The notes beneath the pieces are model-generated. The model was not told the origin of the DNA. It made no database searches and saw nothing but the letters and a program-made list of their open reading frames with translations. A program made the position numbers and the translations under genes. A stretch of DNA of 7,257 nt, from positions 1 through 7,257 of the forward strand of contig CAIKBP010000131.1 in the NCBI GenBank assembly GCA_903825695.1. Reading direction: 5' to 3'. This stretch comes from an uncultured Verrucomicrobiota bacterium. GTDB taxonomy: Bacteria > Verrucomicrobiota > Verrucomicrobiia > Palsa-1439. Positions 1-6,111 of the stretch are shown here, piece after piece; position 1 is the first letter of the stretch; the number at the start of each line of letters is the position of its first letter.

Positions 1-5
1 GACAG

Positions 6-2294
6 CTAAACACACGGTTTGTGCTCCAATTCTGATTTCATCCGCGCCGATGCCACCGCTGCTTGCCCGAGCGCCAAACCGCCGTCATTGGGCGGCACCA
101 ACGTATTGGTGAAGACCTTGAATTCCTGCGCCTGCAACGCCTCAACTGTGCGCTGTAGCAATAATTCGTTCTGGAAAACGCCGCCCGATAACACAACCGT
201 TTCCAAGCCGCGCTCGACGCGCACCAACAGACAAGTCTGAAGGATTGCCGCAGCAACTGAATTGTGGAACTTCGCCGCAATCACGCTGACATCATTGCCG
301 CGCCGTTTGTCCTCAAGAACCCCGCGGATCGTCCCGCCAAAATACAAAATCCACGACTGACCTTGCGCCAAGACTTCAAACCGATAACTCTCACGGACAC
401 GTGCGTCCGCGATCGCCTCCAGCCGAATCGCCGCCTGCGCTTCGTAAGTGGCAACGTCACAGAGACCGAGGATGGCGGCGACGGCGTCGAACATGCGTCC
501 CGCGCTTGAAGTCAGCGGCGAGTTGAACCCGGCTTCGATCATTTCCTTAATCGGGCGCAGTTTCGGCGTCACCTCGCACAATCCTTCCGACAGCAGAACG
601 CTAGCCGCCATCCGCCATGGTTCTTCGATGGCCTTGTCGCCACCGGGCAATGGGTATTGTTTAAGATGCGCTACTCGCTCGAAGTCGGTGCGGGTTGCCA
701 CGAGAAATTCTCCGCCCCAAATCGTCCCGTCAGTGCCATAGCCGGTGCCGTCGAGCACTACGCCAATCACAGGTCCGTGCAAATCGTGTTCCGCCATGAC
801 GCTGGCGACGTGCGCATGATGATGTTGAACGCCGATCTTCTTCGCGGCGGGATGCCGCTCTGCATATTTGGTGGAAAGATAGGATGGATGCAGGTCGTAC
901 GCGACCACTTCAGGCTCGATTCGCATCAGCTTCTGCCATGCGGCAATTTCGTGGCCGAAGTAATCGTACGTCCTGTAATCTTTAAGGTCGCCGATGTGTT
1001 GCGAGAGAAACGCGTACCCATCGCGAGCAAGGCAGAATGTGTTCTTCAGTTCCCCACCAACAGCCAAAATATGCGGGGATGCAACTGCAAATCGGACCGG
1101 ATTCGGCACAAAACCACGCGCACGGCGGAAAAACTGTCGCTTACCGTTGACGACGCGCAGCACCGAATCGTCACACTTGTGGACGATTGGCCGGTCATGT
1201 GTCAGTGCGGCGTCGGCAACCGGACCATGGCTGGAATTCGTCGAGCCCAGCAATGTTGGAAGCTCGCTCTCATCACTTACGATCGGTTCGTCCGTAAGAT
1301 TGCCGCTGGTCATCACAAGGGCGTCGAAACTTTGCATCAACAGGTAATGCAACGGCGTGTACGGCAGGAACGCGCCAAGAGTTTGGGAATCCGGGGAGAC
1401 CGCCGGTTGCAGCGTGGGAGTGACGCGTTTCCATCGCAACACCACAATCGGGCGCGCCACAGACAGCAACTCCGCTTCCTCAATTTCGCTCACTTCGCAA
1501 TGACGTTTCAGCGTCTCGATGTCGCGGAACATCACGGCAAACGGTTTGTGGGGGCGATGCTTGCGCTGACGAAGACGGGCGAGCGCTTCAGAATTGAACG
1601 CATCGCACGCCAGGTGATAGCCACCGAGACCCTTGATCGCGATAATGTCGCCATGCCCAAGAAGCTCGATGACCCTGACAAGTTGCGGGCGCGAACTAGA
1701 TTCACGGTTGGATTTATCCGCCGTAATCAGATCGAGCCTCGGCCCACACTTCTCACACGCGTCTGGTTGCGCGTGGAACCGCCGATCGCGCGGATCGTGA
1801 TACTCGCGGTCGCAAGGTTCGCACATCGTGAAACCGGCCATCGAGGTCTTGTCGCGATCGTAGGGTAGATCGCGGATGATCGTGAAACGCGGGCCGCAGT
1901 TGGTGCAGTTAATGAAGGGATAGCCGTGGCGGCGATCCTGCTGGTCAAACAATTCGCGCAGGCAATCGTCACATATCGCCAGGTCGGGCGAAATATGTAC
2001 CGAGGCGTCTCCATCAGACTCGGATTCCACAACCTCAAACCGTTCGTAGCCCTTCCCGGCAAGGACCTCCGTGCTGACGTCCGCAATCACCGCTTGCCGA
2101 GGTGGTTCGTTGGCCAGACGTTCAAAGAACGCCCCGACCTTCTGGTCGTCGCCTTCCACCTCGACCGTGACGCCGTGCGGACCGTTACAGACGAAACCGC
2201 CAAGACCGAGTTGCGTGGCATAACGATAAACGGTCGGACGAAACCCAACGCCCTGAACGCGGCCAACGATCCTGGCGCGCACGCACGTCTTCAT
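6..2294 (-). CDS. hypF: HypF, carbamoyltransferase of hydrogenase CN-ligand synthesis
   Basis: HypF uses carbamoyl phosphate and ATP to transfer a carbamoyl group to the C-terminal cysteine of HypE, the first step in making the CN ligands of the Ni-Fe site. The protein is full length at 762 residues (family about 750). Domains in order: acylphosphatase-like (about 1-90, GRVQGVGFRP at 11-20); a double zinc-finger region with Cys pairs 108/111, 130/133, 158/161 and 180/183; a YrdC-like domain (about 200-395, KGLGGYHLACDA at 221-232 and RPHKPFAVM at 247-255); and a Kae1-like C-terminal domain with HHHAHVASV (491-499), DGTGYGTDG (515-523), LSGGVFQNE (702-710) and PPNDGGLALGQA (734-745). All catalytic regions appear intact. 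A short insert (about 351-359) precedes the VADAALTHDRP segment. It overlaps hypB by 4 bases (ATGA). Only five bases remain after its stop TAG, so a following gene cannot be seen; hypC, D or E would be expected. Confidence 0.97.
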   Translation of the reverse strand: MKTCVRARIVGRVQGVGFRPTVYRYATQLGLGGFVCNGPHGVTVEVEGDDQKVGAFFERLANEPPRQAVIADVSTEVLAGKGYERFEVVESESDGDASVHISPDLAICDDCLRELFDQQDRRHGYPFINCTNCGPRFTIIRDLPYDRDKTSMAGFTMCEPCDREYHDPRDRRFHAQPDACEKCGPRLDLITADKSNRESSSRPQLVRVIELLGHGDIIAIKGLGGYHLACDAFNSEALARLRQRKHRPHKPFAVMFRDIETLKRHCEVSEIEEAELLSVARPIVVLRWKRVTPTLQPAVSPDSQTLGAFLPYTPLHYLLMQSFDALVMTSGNLTDEPIVSDESELPTLLGSTNSSHGPVADAALTHDRPIVHKCDDSVLRVVNGKRQFFRRARGFVPNPVRFAVASPHILAVGGELKNTFCLARDGYAFLSQHIGDLKDYRTYDYFGHEIAAWQKLMRIEPEVVAYDLHPSYLSTKYAERHPAAKKIGVQHHHAHVASVMAEHDLHGPVIGVVLDGTGYGTDGTIWGGEFLVATRTDFERVAHLKQYPLPGGDKAIEEPWRMAASVLLSEGLCEVTPKLRPIKEMIEAGFNSPLTSSAGRMFDAVAAILGLCDVATYEAQAAIRLEAIADARVRESYRFEVLAQGQSWILYFGGTIRGVLEDKRRGNDVSVIAAKFHNSVAAAILQTCLLVRVERGLETVVLSGGVFQNELLLQRTVEALQAQEFKVFTNTLVPPNDGGLALGQAAVASARMKSELEHKPCV

Positions 2295-3043
2295 TCGCGC
2301 GCCACCTCGGCATGATGTTGCCGGTGAGGATGCTGGTGTGGTTGGATGGTCTCGTCGAGGATGCGGTGATCGTGTGAATGCGGCGCGACTGCGATCTCAC
2401 CTGCCACGACGTGCTCCAACCAATGCGTCCATTCGCCGATCCCCTGCCCTGTCTGGCATGAGACCTTAAAGACCGTCGCTTCTGCATTTAGCTTGCGAAA
2501 ATCGCTAAGAAACTGGTCGAAATCAAAATTCGTGTGCGGCAGCAAATCCATTTTGTTCAACACCAGCGCGCTGATTTCGTGGAACAGCAATGGATACTTG
2601 GCGGGTTTGTCGTGACCTTCGGTGACACTGAGTATGCCCACTTTGGCCTTCTCGCCCAGATCAAATTCGGCCGGGCAAGCAATGTTGCCGACGTTCTCGA
2701 TGAACACCAAGTCGAGCGCGTCCAGATCAAGCTCGTTCAATCCGCGCTGCACCAGCGGCGCCTCTAGATGGCAAGCGCCGCCCGTGAGAAGTTGAACAAC
2801 CGGCACGCCAAGCTTCGCGATCCGGTCGGCATCGCGCGTCGTGGCGATGTCGCCTTCCAAGACGCCGATGCGGTAATGATGACTGAGCGCGGGGATCGTT
2901 TTCTCCAGTAATGAGGTCTTGCCGGCGCCCGGTCCGCTGATCAGGTTGATGGCTGATATCTTCTTGGCTGCAAGCTGGTTACGAATACGCGATGCCAACT
3001 GGTCGTTAGCTTCCAAGACATTGCGTAGAACTTTCACGTTCAT
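2291..3043 (-). CDS. hypB: HypB, hydrogenase nickel-incorporation GTPase with C-terminal His-rich tail
   Basis: This 250-residue SIMIBI-class GTPase works with HypA to insert nickel into the hydrogenase large subunit. Visible motifs are the Walker A loop GPGAGKTS (37-44), EGDIATTRDA (63-72), the metal-site GGACHLEAP (Cys91, His92), ENVGNIACPAEFDLGE (116-131, with Cys123), the guanine-specificity NKMD (163-166), and SCQTGQG (195-201). The G domain is complete. The N-terminus is short, without the CxxCGC motif or His-rich stretch some bacterial HypB proteins have. Instead, residues 222-244 carry eight histidines (HSHDH, HQHPH, HH), a probable metal-binding or nickel-storage tail (inference). 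A modest ribosome-binding site (CAGGT, 3051-3055) lies 7 bases upstream. The gene follows mvhA by 39 bases and its stop overlaps the hypF start (ATGA). No hypA is seen in the window. Confidence 0.95.
   Translation of the reverse strand: MNVKVLRNVLEANDQLASRIRNQLAAKKISAINLISGPGAGKTSLLEKTIPALSHHYRIGVLEGDIATTRDADRIAKLGVPVVQLLTGGACHLEAPLVQRGLNELDLDALDLVFIENVGNIACPAEFDLGEKAKVGILSVTEGHDKPAKYPLLFHEISALVLNKMDLLPHTNFDFDQFLSDFRKLNAEATVFKVSCQTGQGIGEWTHWLEHVVAGEIAVAPHSHDHRILDETIQPHQHPHRQHHAEVARE
2302..2308 (-). promoter_or_regulatory. Ribosome-binding site of hypF
   Basis: The minus strand reads GAGGTGG, 7 bases before the hypF ATG at 2294. It lies within the last codons of hypB, just beyond those for the His-rich tail, and supports the 4-base ATGA overlap start. 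Confidence 0.75.
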
Positions 3044-3062
3044 GAAGAAGACCTGATATCAT

Positions 3063-3094
3063 CGGCGCGGCGTGGCGCCTTGTCAATCGCGCCG
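3063..3094 (-). repeat. GC-rich inverted repeat across the mvhA stop codon
   Basis: On the plus strand, 3063-3069 (cggcgcg) is the exact reverse complement of 3088-3094 (cgcgccg). This gives a 7-bp stem with an 18-base loop that contains the mvhA stop TGA. A competing 5-bp hairpin, ggcgc/gcgcc with a 6-base loop, lies at 3064-3079. No T-rich run follows on the minus strand, so it does not look like a classical intrinsic terminator. It could be an mRNA stability or processing element between structural and maturation genes, or a chance match in GC-rich DNA. Confidence 0.35.
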
Positions 3095-4609
3095 CAGCGT
3101 GTGCAGAACGCGGCCGGACGACGCGTCGCGGATCGTAACAATCATCGGAGTTTGACCGATAGCATGCGTGGCACAGCCCAAACAGGGATCATAGGCGCGA
3201 AAGGCCATCTCGACTTTGTTGAGCAGCCCCTGGTCCACCGCGCCACCATGGATCAAACCCCTGGCCGCTTTCTCGACGCTCATCGCCATGCGAGCGGCAT
3301 TGCCTTGCGTGGCTACGATCAGGTTGGCTTTGCAAATTATACCGTTTTCGTCTGTCTCGTATTGATGGATCAGCGTGCCACGCGGCGCTTCGACCACGCC
3401 GATGCCAATCATAGGTTTCGCGGTCGGGATAACGCGTAGGTTTTTGCTGGTGATCTCCGGATCATTGATGAGTTCGTTCATCCGTTCGGCGGCGTACAAC
3501 ATCTCGACAACGCGCGCCCAGTGATTGGCAAGCGTATGATGGACGGGTTTGCCGCCCAGTGTAGCGTAGAATTCCTCATACGCCTTTTGGGCCAGCGGCG
3601 TCGCCATGCCATCGGACACGTTCAGCCGCGCCAGCGGTGCAACAGAGTAAATGCCGCTCTTCTCGCCCTCCGTGAAACCATTCCAGCCAACGGGTTTGAG
3701 ATAGCAGAACTTCATGTAACTCCATGGCTCGACATGTTCAGCCACGAAATCGCGGTACTGTTGCGCCGTAAACTTGGCGTACTCCTTGCCATCGGGTGTG
3801 ACGACGCGAATCTTGCCGTCATAGAAGTTGACCTTGTTGTTCGCGTCCACCATGCCCATGTAATAGGTGCGATGGGTGTAGGTGTCCGAAGTGATCAGCT
3901 TCACATACGCTTCATTCTTCAAAACGATGTCCTTGAAGACCTGAAGCGTAAATTGCGCAAAATCCAATCCATCCTTGGCCAGTTGCTGGAATTGTGGCAG
4001 GTCGGCGGGCGATATTCCCTTCGCGACGCCGCCGGGCAGGCCAAACACGGGGTGAATCACTTTCCCACCGAGGTACGTTATCAACTCGCGCAACCTGCGA
4101 CGCGTGCTGATGACTTTCTTGCCTATCTCAAGCCCGACCTTTTGAATCACGCCAACGATGTTGCGCAGTTCTGGGGGCGCATCCGGGCCTACGATGAAAT
4201 CCGGACCGCCGAGGATGTATACGTGCAACGCGTGGTCTTCGAGCATGAACGTGGTGTAAACCAACTCGCGGATCTTCTTGGCCGCCGAGGTCGGCTCGAC
4301 CTTGTACAAATCGTCCAGCGCCTTCGTTCCGGCCATGTGATGCGCCGTCGGGCAGACGCCGCAAATGCGCGATGTGATCTGCGGCATGTCTTCGGCTGGT
4401 CGTCCAACTGAAAACACTTCAAACCCGCGCAACTCCGGCACCTGGAAATACGCGCGTTCCACGTCGCCTTTTTGGTCGAGAAAAATATCAATCTTGCCGT
4501 GGCCTTCAAGACGGGTGATCGGGTCAATGGCGATGCGACGCCGCTGGGCGTACTCGCTTGCAGCTCTTTGTTGCCCTTGGTTCCAAAGTTGTTTTACCGG
4601 GTCATTCAT
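3083..4609 (-). CDS. mvhA: MvhA, group 3c [NiFe]-hydrogenase large (catalytic) subunit
   Basis: This 508-residue catalytic subunit carries the Ni-Fe(CN)2CO centre that splits or forms H2. Active-site ligand motifs are intact: L1 RICGVCPTAHH (Cys83, Cys86) and L2 DPCLGCATH (Cys476, Cys479). The N-terminal TRLEGHG (32-38) with Glu35 and the EAPRG block (407-411) are also conserved. After His482, where maturation proteases of this family normally cut, a 26-residue tail follows (AIGQTPM to LRRD). The encoded form is therefore an unprocessed precursor. No hydrogenase maturation protease gene is seen in the window. There is no signal peptide, consistent with a cytoplasmic enzyme. It overlaps mvhG by 8 bases and is followed after 39 bases by hypB. 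In Methanothermobacter the polyferredoxin gene mvhB follows mvhA; here it does not. The WCASCGGCE small subunit and adjacent mvhD/hdrA favour group 3c over the F420-reducing group 3a or NAD-linked group 3d. Confidence 0.96.
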   Translation of the reverse strand: MNDPVKQLWNQGQQRAASEYAQRRRIAIDPITRLEGHGKIDIFLDQKGDVERAYFQVPELRGFEVFSVGRPAEDMPQITSRICGVCPTAHHMAGTKALDDLYKVEPTSAAKKIRELVYTTFMLEDHALHVYILGGPDFIVGPDAPPELRNIVGVIQKVGLEIGKKVISTRRRLRELITYLGGKVIHPVFGLPGGVAKGISPADLPQFQQLAKDGLDFAQFTLQVFKDIVLKNEAYVKLITSDTYTHRTYYMGMVDANNKVNFYDGKIRVVTPDGKEYAKFTAQQYRDFVAEHVEPWSYMKFCYLKPVGWNGFTEGEKSGIYSVAPLARLNVSDGMATPLAQKAYEEFYATLGGKPVHHTLANHWARVVEMLYAAERMNELINDPEITSKNLRVIPTAKPMIGIGVVEAPRGTLIHQYETDENGIICKANLIVATQGNAARMAMSVEKAARGLIHGGAVDQGLLNKVEMAFRAYDPCLGCATHAIGQTPMIVTIRDASSGRVLHTLRRD

Positions 4610-5576
4610 GGCTGGTGACCTTTCCGCGAAGCATACACTTCGCCAGACCGTAACGATAGAACGTGCCGACCGGATCGGGAATACCAGCCAGAATCTTTTC
4701 GATCTCCTTGTCGTCCTTGCCGGCCGCGGTTGACGCCATGTAACTCAGGATTTTCGCGCCGTGGTCACGGATGCGGCTGGTCGGACCGAAACAGCCGGTG
4801 CATGGCATGTTGCCCGTGATGCAACGCGCTTCGCATCCGCCCCGCGTAGCCGGGCCCATACAGGCAAGCCCTTGAGCCAGCAAACACTTGTCGGGATCAA
4901 TGATTACCTGATGCGGACGCTTGAATTCAGTCAGACTCAGGTCTTGCGGTTTGCTGTCAACGCGCGGGCACTGCTCGCACAAAGCGATGTCGGGGGCGAG
5001 CACGCTGCCTTTCGGCGGAAGTTTGCCGGAAAGCAGCGCCAGAACCGCCTCTTTCAACAGTTTTGACGTGGGCGGGCAACCGGGGATGTAATAGTCAACT
5101 TCGACCACCTGATCGAGAGCGCGGACGACCTTGCGGAACTCGGGCAGCGTCGCTGTACGACCGTTGTCTTTGAACTCTGTTACCGGCCGGGTCTTGTTTT
5201 CGTTCGCCACGGTCGGCGCGTCCTCGTAAACGTACTTCATAATCTGCTCGCGGCTGAACTGATTGGCGAGCGCGGGGATGCCACCGGTGTGTGCGCAAGA
5301 CCCGTAAGCGATAAGGTATTGGCTTTTGCGGCGCAGCAAGCGCGCCATCTCTTCCTGTTCGGATGATCGGATTGCGCCGTTGAGCAGGGTCGCCACGATC
5401 GATTTATCGGGCATCGCCTCGACATCCTTCTTTTTGAAATCCAGCGCCACGGGCCACAACACGATGTCCACGGCATCGAGCACCATGAGTATGTCCTCAG
5501 CGAGATCCACGACGGATTCTTCGCAGCCGCCGCACGATGCGCACCAATAAAAAGCGATTTTCGGTTTAGTGGACAT
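4602..5576 (-). CDS. mvhG: MvhG, group 3c [NiFe]-hydrogenase small subunit
   Basis: This 324-residue electron-transfer subunit of the cytoplasmic hydrogenase carries Fe-S clusters from the Ni-Fe site toward MvhD. The proximal [4Fe-4S] site shows as WCASCGGCEES (Cys15 and Cys18, with an additional Cys12), GSCAHTGG (Cys94) and PGCPPT (Cys167). The C-terminal half holds the ligands of further clusters: Cys200 and Cys203 (CEQCPR), Cys231, Cys239, Cys248, Cys252, and Cys259/Cys262 (MPCTGCFGP). There is no twin-arginine signal, so the protein should stay in the cytoplasm. Length is close to the family norm of about 300 residues. The start at 5576 is fixed by a strong ribosome-binding site and lies within the end of mvhD. 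The stop TGA overlaps the mvhA start by 8 bases (ATGAATGA), suggesting translational coupling of the two hydrogenase subunits. Confidence 0.95.
   Translation of the reverse strand: MSTKPKIAFYWCASCGGCEESVVDLAEDILMVLDAVDIVLWPVALDFKKKDVEAMPDKSIVATLLNGAIRSSEQEEMARLLRRKSQYLIAYGSCAHTGGIPALANQFSREQIMKYVYEDAPTVANENKTRPVTEFKDNGRTATLPEFRKVVRALDQVVEVDYYIPGCPPTSKLLKEAVLALLSGKLPPKGSVLAPDIALCEQCPRVDSKPQDLSLTEFKRPHQVIIDPDKCLLAQGLACMGPATRGGCEARCITGNMPCTGCFGPTSRIRDHGAKILSYMASTAAGKDDKEIEKILAGIPDPVGTFYRYGLAKCMLRGKVTSHE
4618..4623 (-). promoter_or_regulatory. Ribosome-binding site of mvhA
   Basis: The minus strand reads AAAGGT, 8 bases before the mvhA ATG at 4609, inside the last codons of mvhG. It is weaker than the sites of mvhD and mvhG, so coupling through the 8-base mvhG/mvhA overlap may contribute to initiation. 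Confidence 0.5.
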
Positions 5577-6096
5577 GCGCAGTTGCCTCCTCGTTATCCT
5601 GGGCATGGACTTTCCCGTTCAGTTCCTCAATTTCCCTGTCCCAGTCCTTGAACTTCCCGGGCATGTTCAGCGGACCAAGCGCGCGGACCTTCTCGACGAT
5701 GTCGTTGACGACAAACTTGACCCTGTCGCCTTCAGACGCGGAGATCCATTCAAGGCGGACACGGTCTTCCTCGATGCCGAGATCTTTCAACATCCGCTTC
5801 AATAGATCCATCCGCCGGAGCGTCTTGTAATTGCCCTCGACATAATGGCAATCGCCCGGGTGGCAGCCGCCGATGAGCACGCCGTCCGCGCCTTTCGCAA
5901 ACGCATCCATGACGAACTGCGGGTCGAGCCGGCCAGAGCACATCAGGCGGATGATACGGACGTTCGGCGCGTATTTCATGCGCGACACACCGGCCAGGTC
6001 CGCGGCGGTGTAAGTGCACCAGTTGCAGAAGAACGCGACTATGCGCGGCTCAAACTTGCCGTTCCCTGTTTGTTGTACGTTCGCTTTCGCTTCCAT
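5566..6096 (-). CDS. mvhD: MvhD, hydrogenase [2Fe-2S] delta subunit
   Basis: The 176-residue small iron-sulfur protein carries electrons from the hydrogenase small subunit to HdrA. The family signature is clear: CNWC at 24-27, LMCSGR around Cys53, and GGCHPGDCHY with Cys78 and Cys83. Cys24, Cys27 and Cys53 plus one of Cys78/Cys83 are the likely [2Fe-2S] ligands (inferred from the family). The start is set by a good ribosome-binding site 7 bases upstream. It is longer than the roughly 140 residues of methanogen MvhD. The extra part is a charged C-terminal tail (about 144-176) with many Glu, Asp and Lys residues, ending in HVH. It sits directly between hdrA and mvhG, mirroring its bridging role, and its last 11 bases overlap the start of mvhG. 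Confidence 0.93.
   Translation of the reverse strand: MEAKANVQQTGNGKFEPRIVAFFCNWCTYTAADLAGVSRMKYAPNVRIIRLMCSGRLDPQFVMDAFAKGADGVLIGGCHPGDCHYVEGNYKTLRRMDLLKRMLKDLGIEEDRVRLEWISASEGDRVKFVVNDIVEKVRALGPLNMPGKFKDWDREIEELNGKVHAQDNEEATAHVH
5586..5592 (-). promoter_or_regulatory. Ribosome-binding site of mvhG (decides the start)
   Basis: The minus strand reads GAGGAGG, 9 bases before the ATG at 5576 and inside the end of mvhD. It selects this ATG over an in-frame upstream ATG at 5606, which would add ten residues (MPRITRRQLR) with no family counterpart that I recognise. Confidence 0.8.
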
Positions 6097-6103
6097 TAAC
6101 AAG

Positions 6104-6110
6104 TCTCCTC
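6104..6110 (-). promoter_or_regulatory. Ribosome-binding site of mvhD (decides the start)
   Basis: The minus strand reads GAGGAGA here, 7 bases before the ATG at 6096. A TTG at 6102 is in frame two codons upstream but would lie only one base from this motif, so the ATG is the plausible start. The site sits in the 15-base gap after the hdrA stop codon. Confidence 0.8.
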
Positions 6111-6111
6111 G

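Noticed and set aside
657..1868. Plus-strand open frame of 403 codons opposite hypF
   Set aside because: It lies entirely antisense to hypF, whose domains and motifs are intact throughout. Its translation has no recognisable motif. A long antisense frame is expected from codon bias in GC-rich third positions.
3044..3082. Intrinsic terminator or promoter in the mvhA-hypB gap
   Set aside because: The GC-rich hairpin has no following T run on the minus strand, and no clear -35/-10 pair fits in 39 bases.
3521..4411. Plus-strand open frame of 296 codons opposite mvhA
   Set aside because: It is fully antisense to the conserved hydrogenase large subunit and its translation shows no family signature.
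5577..5606. Upstream ATG at 5606 as the mvhG start
   Set aside because: It would add ten residues with no family counterpart that I recognise, whereas GAGGAGG lies 9 bases before the ATG at 5576.
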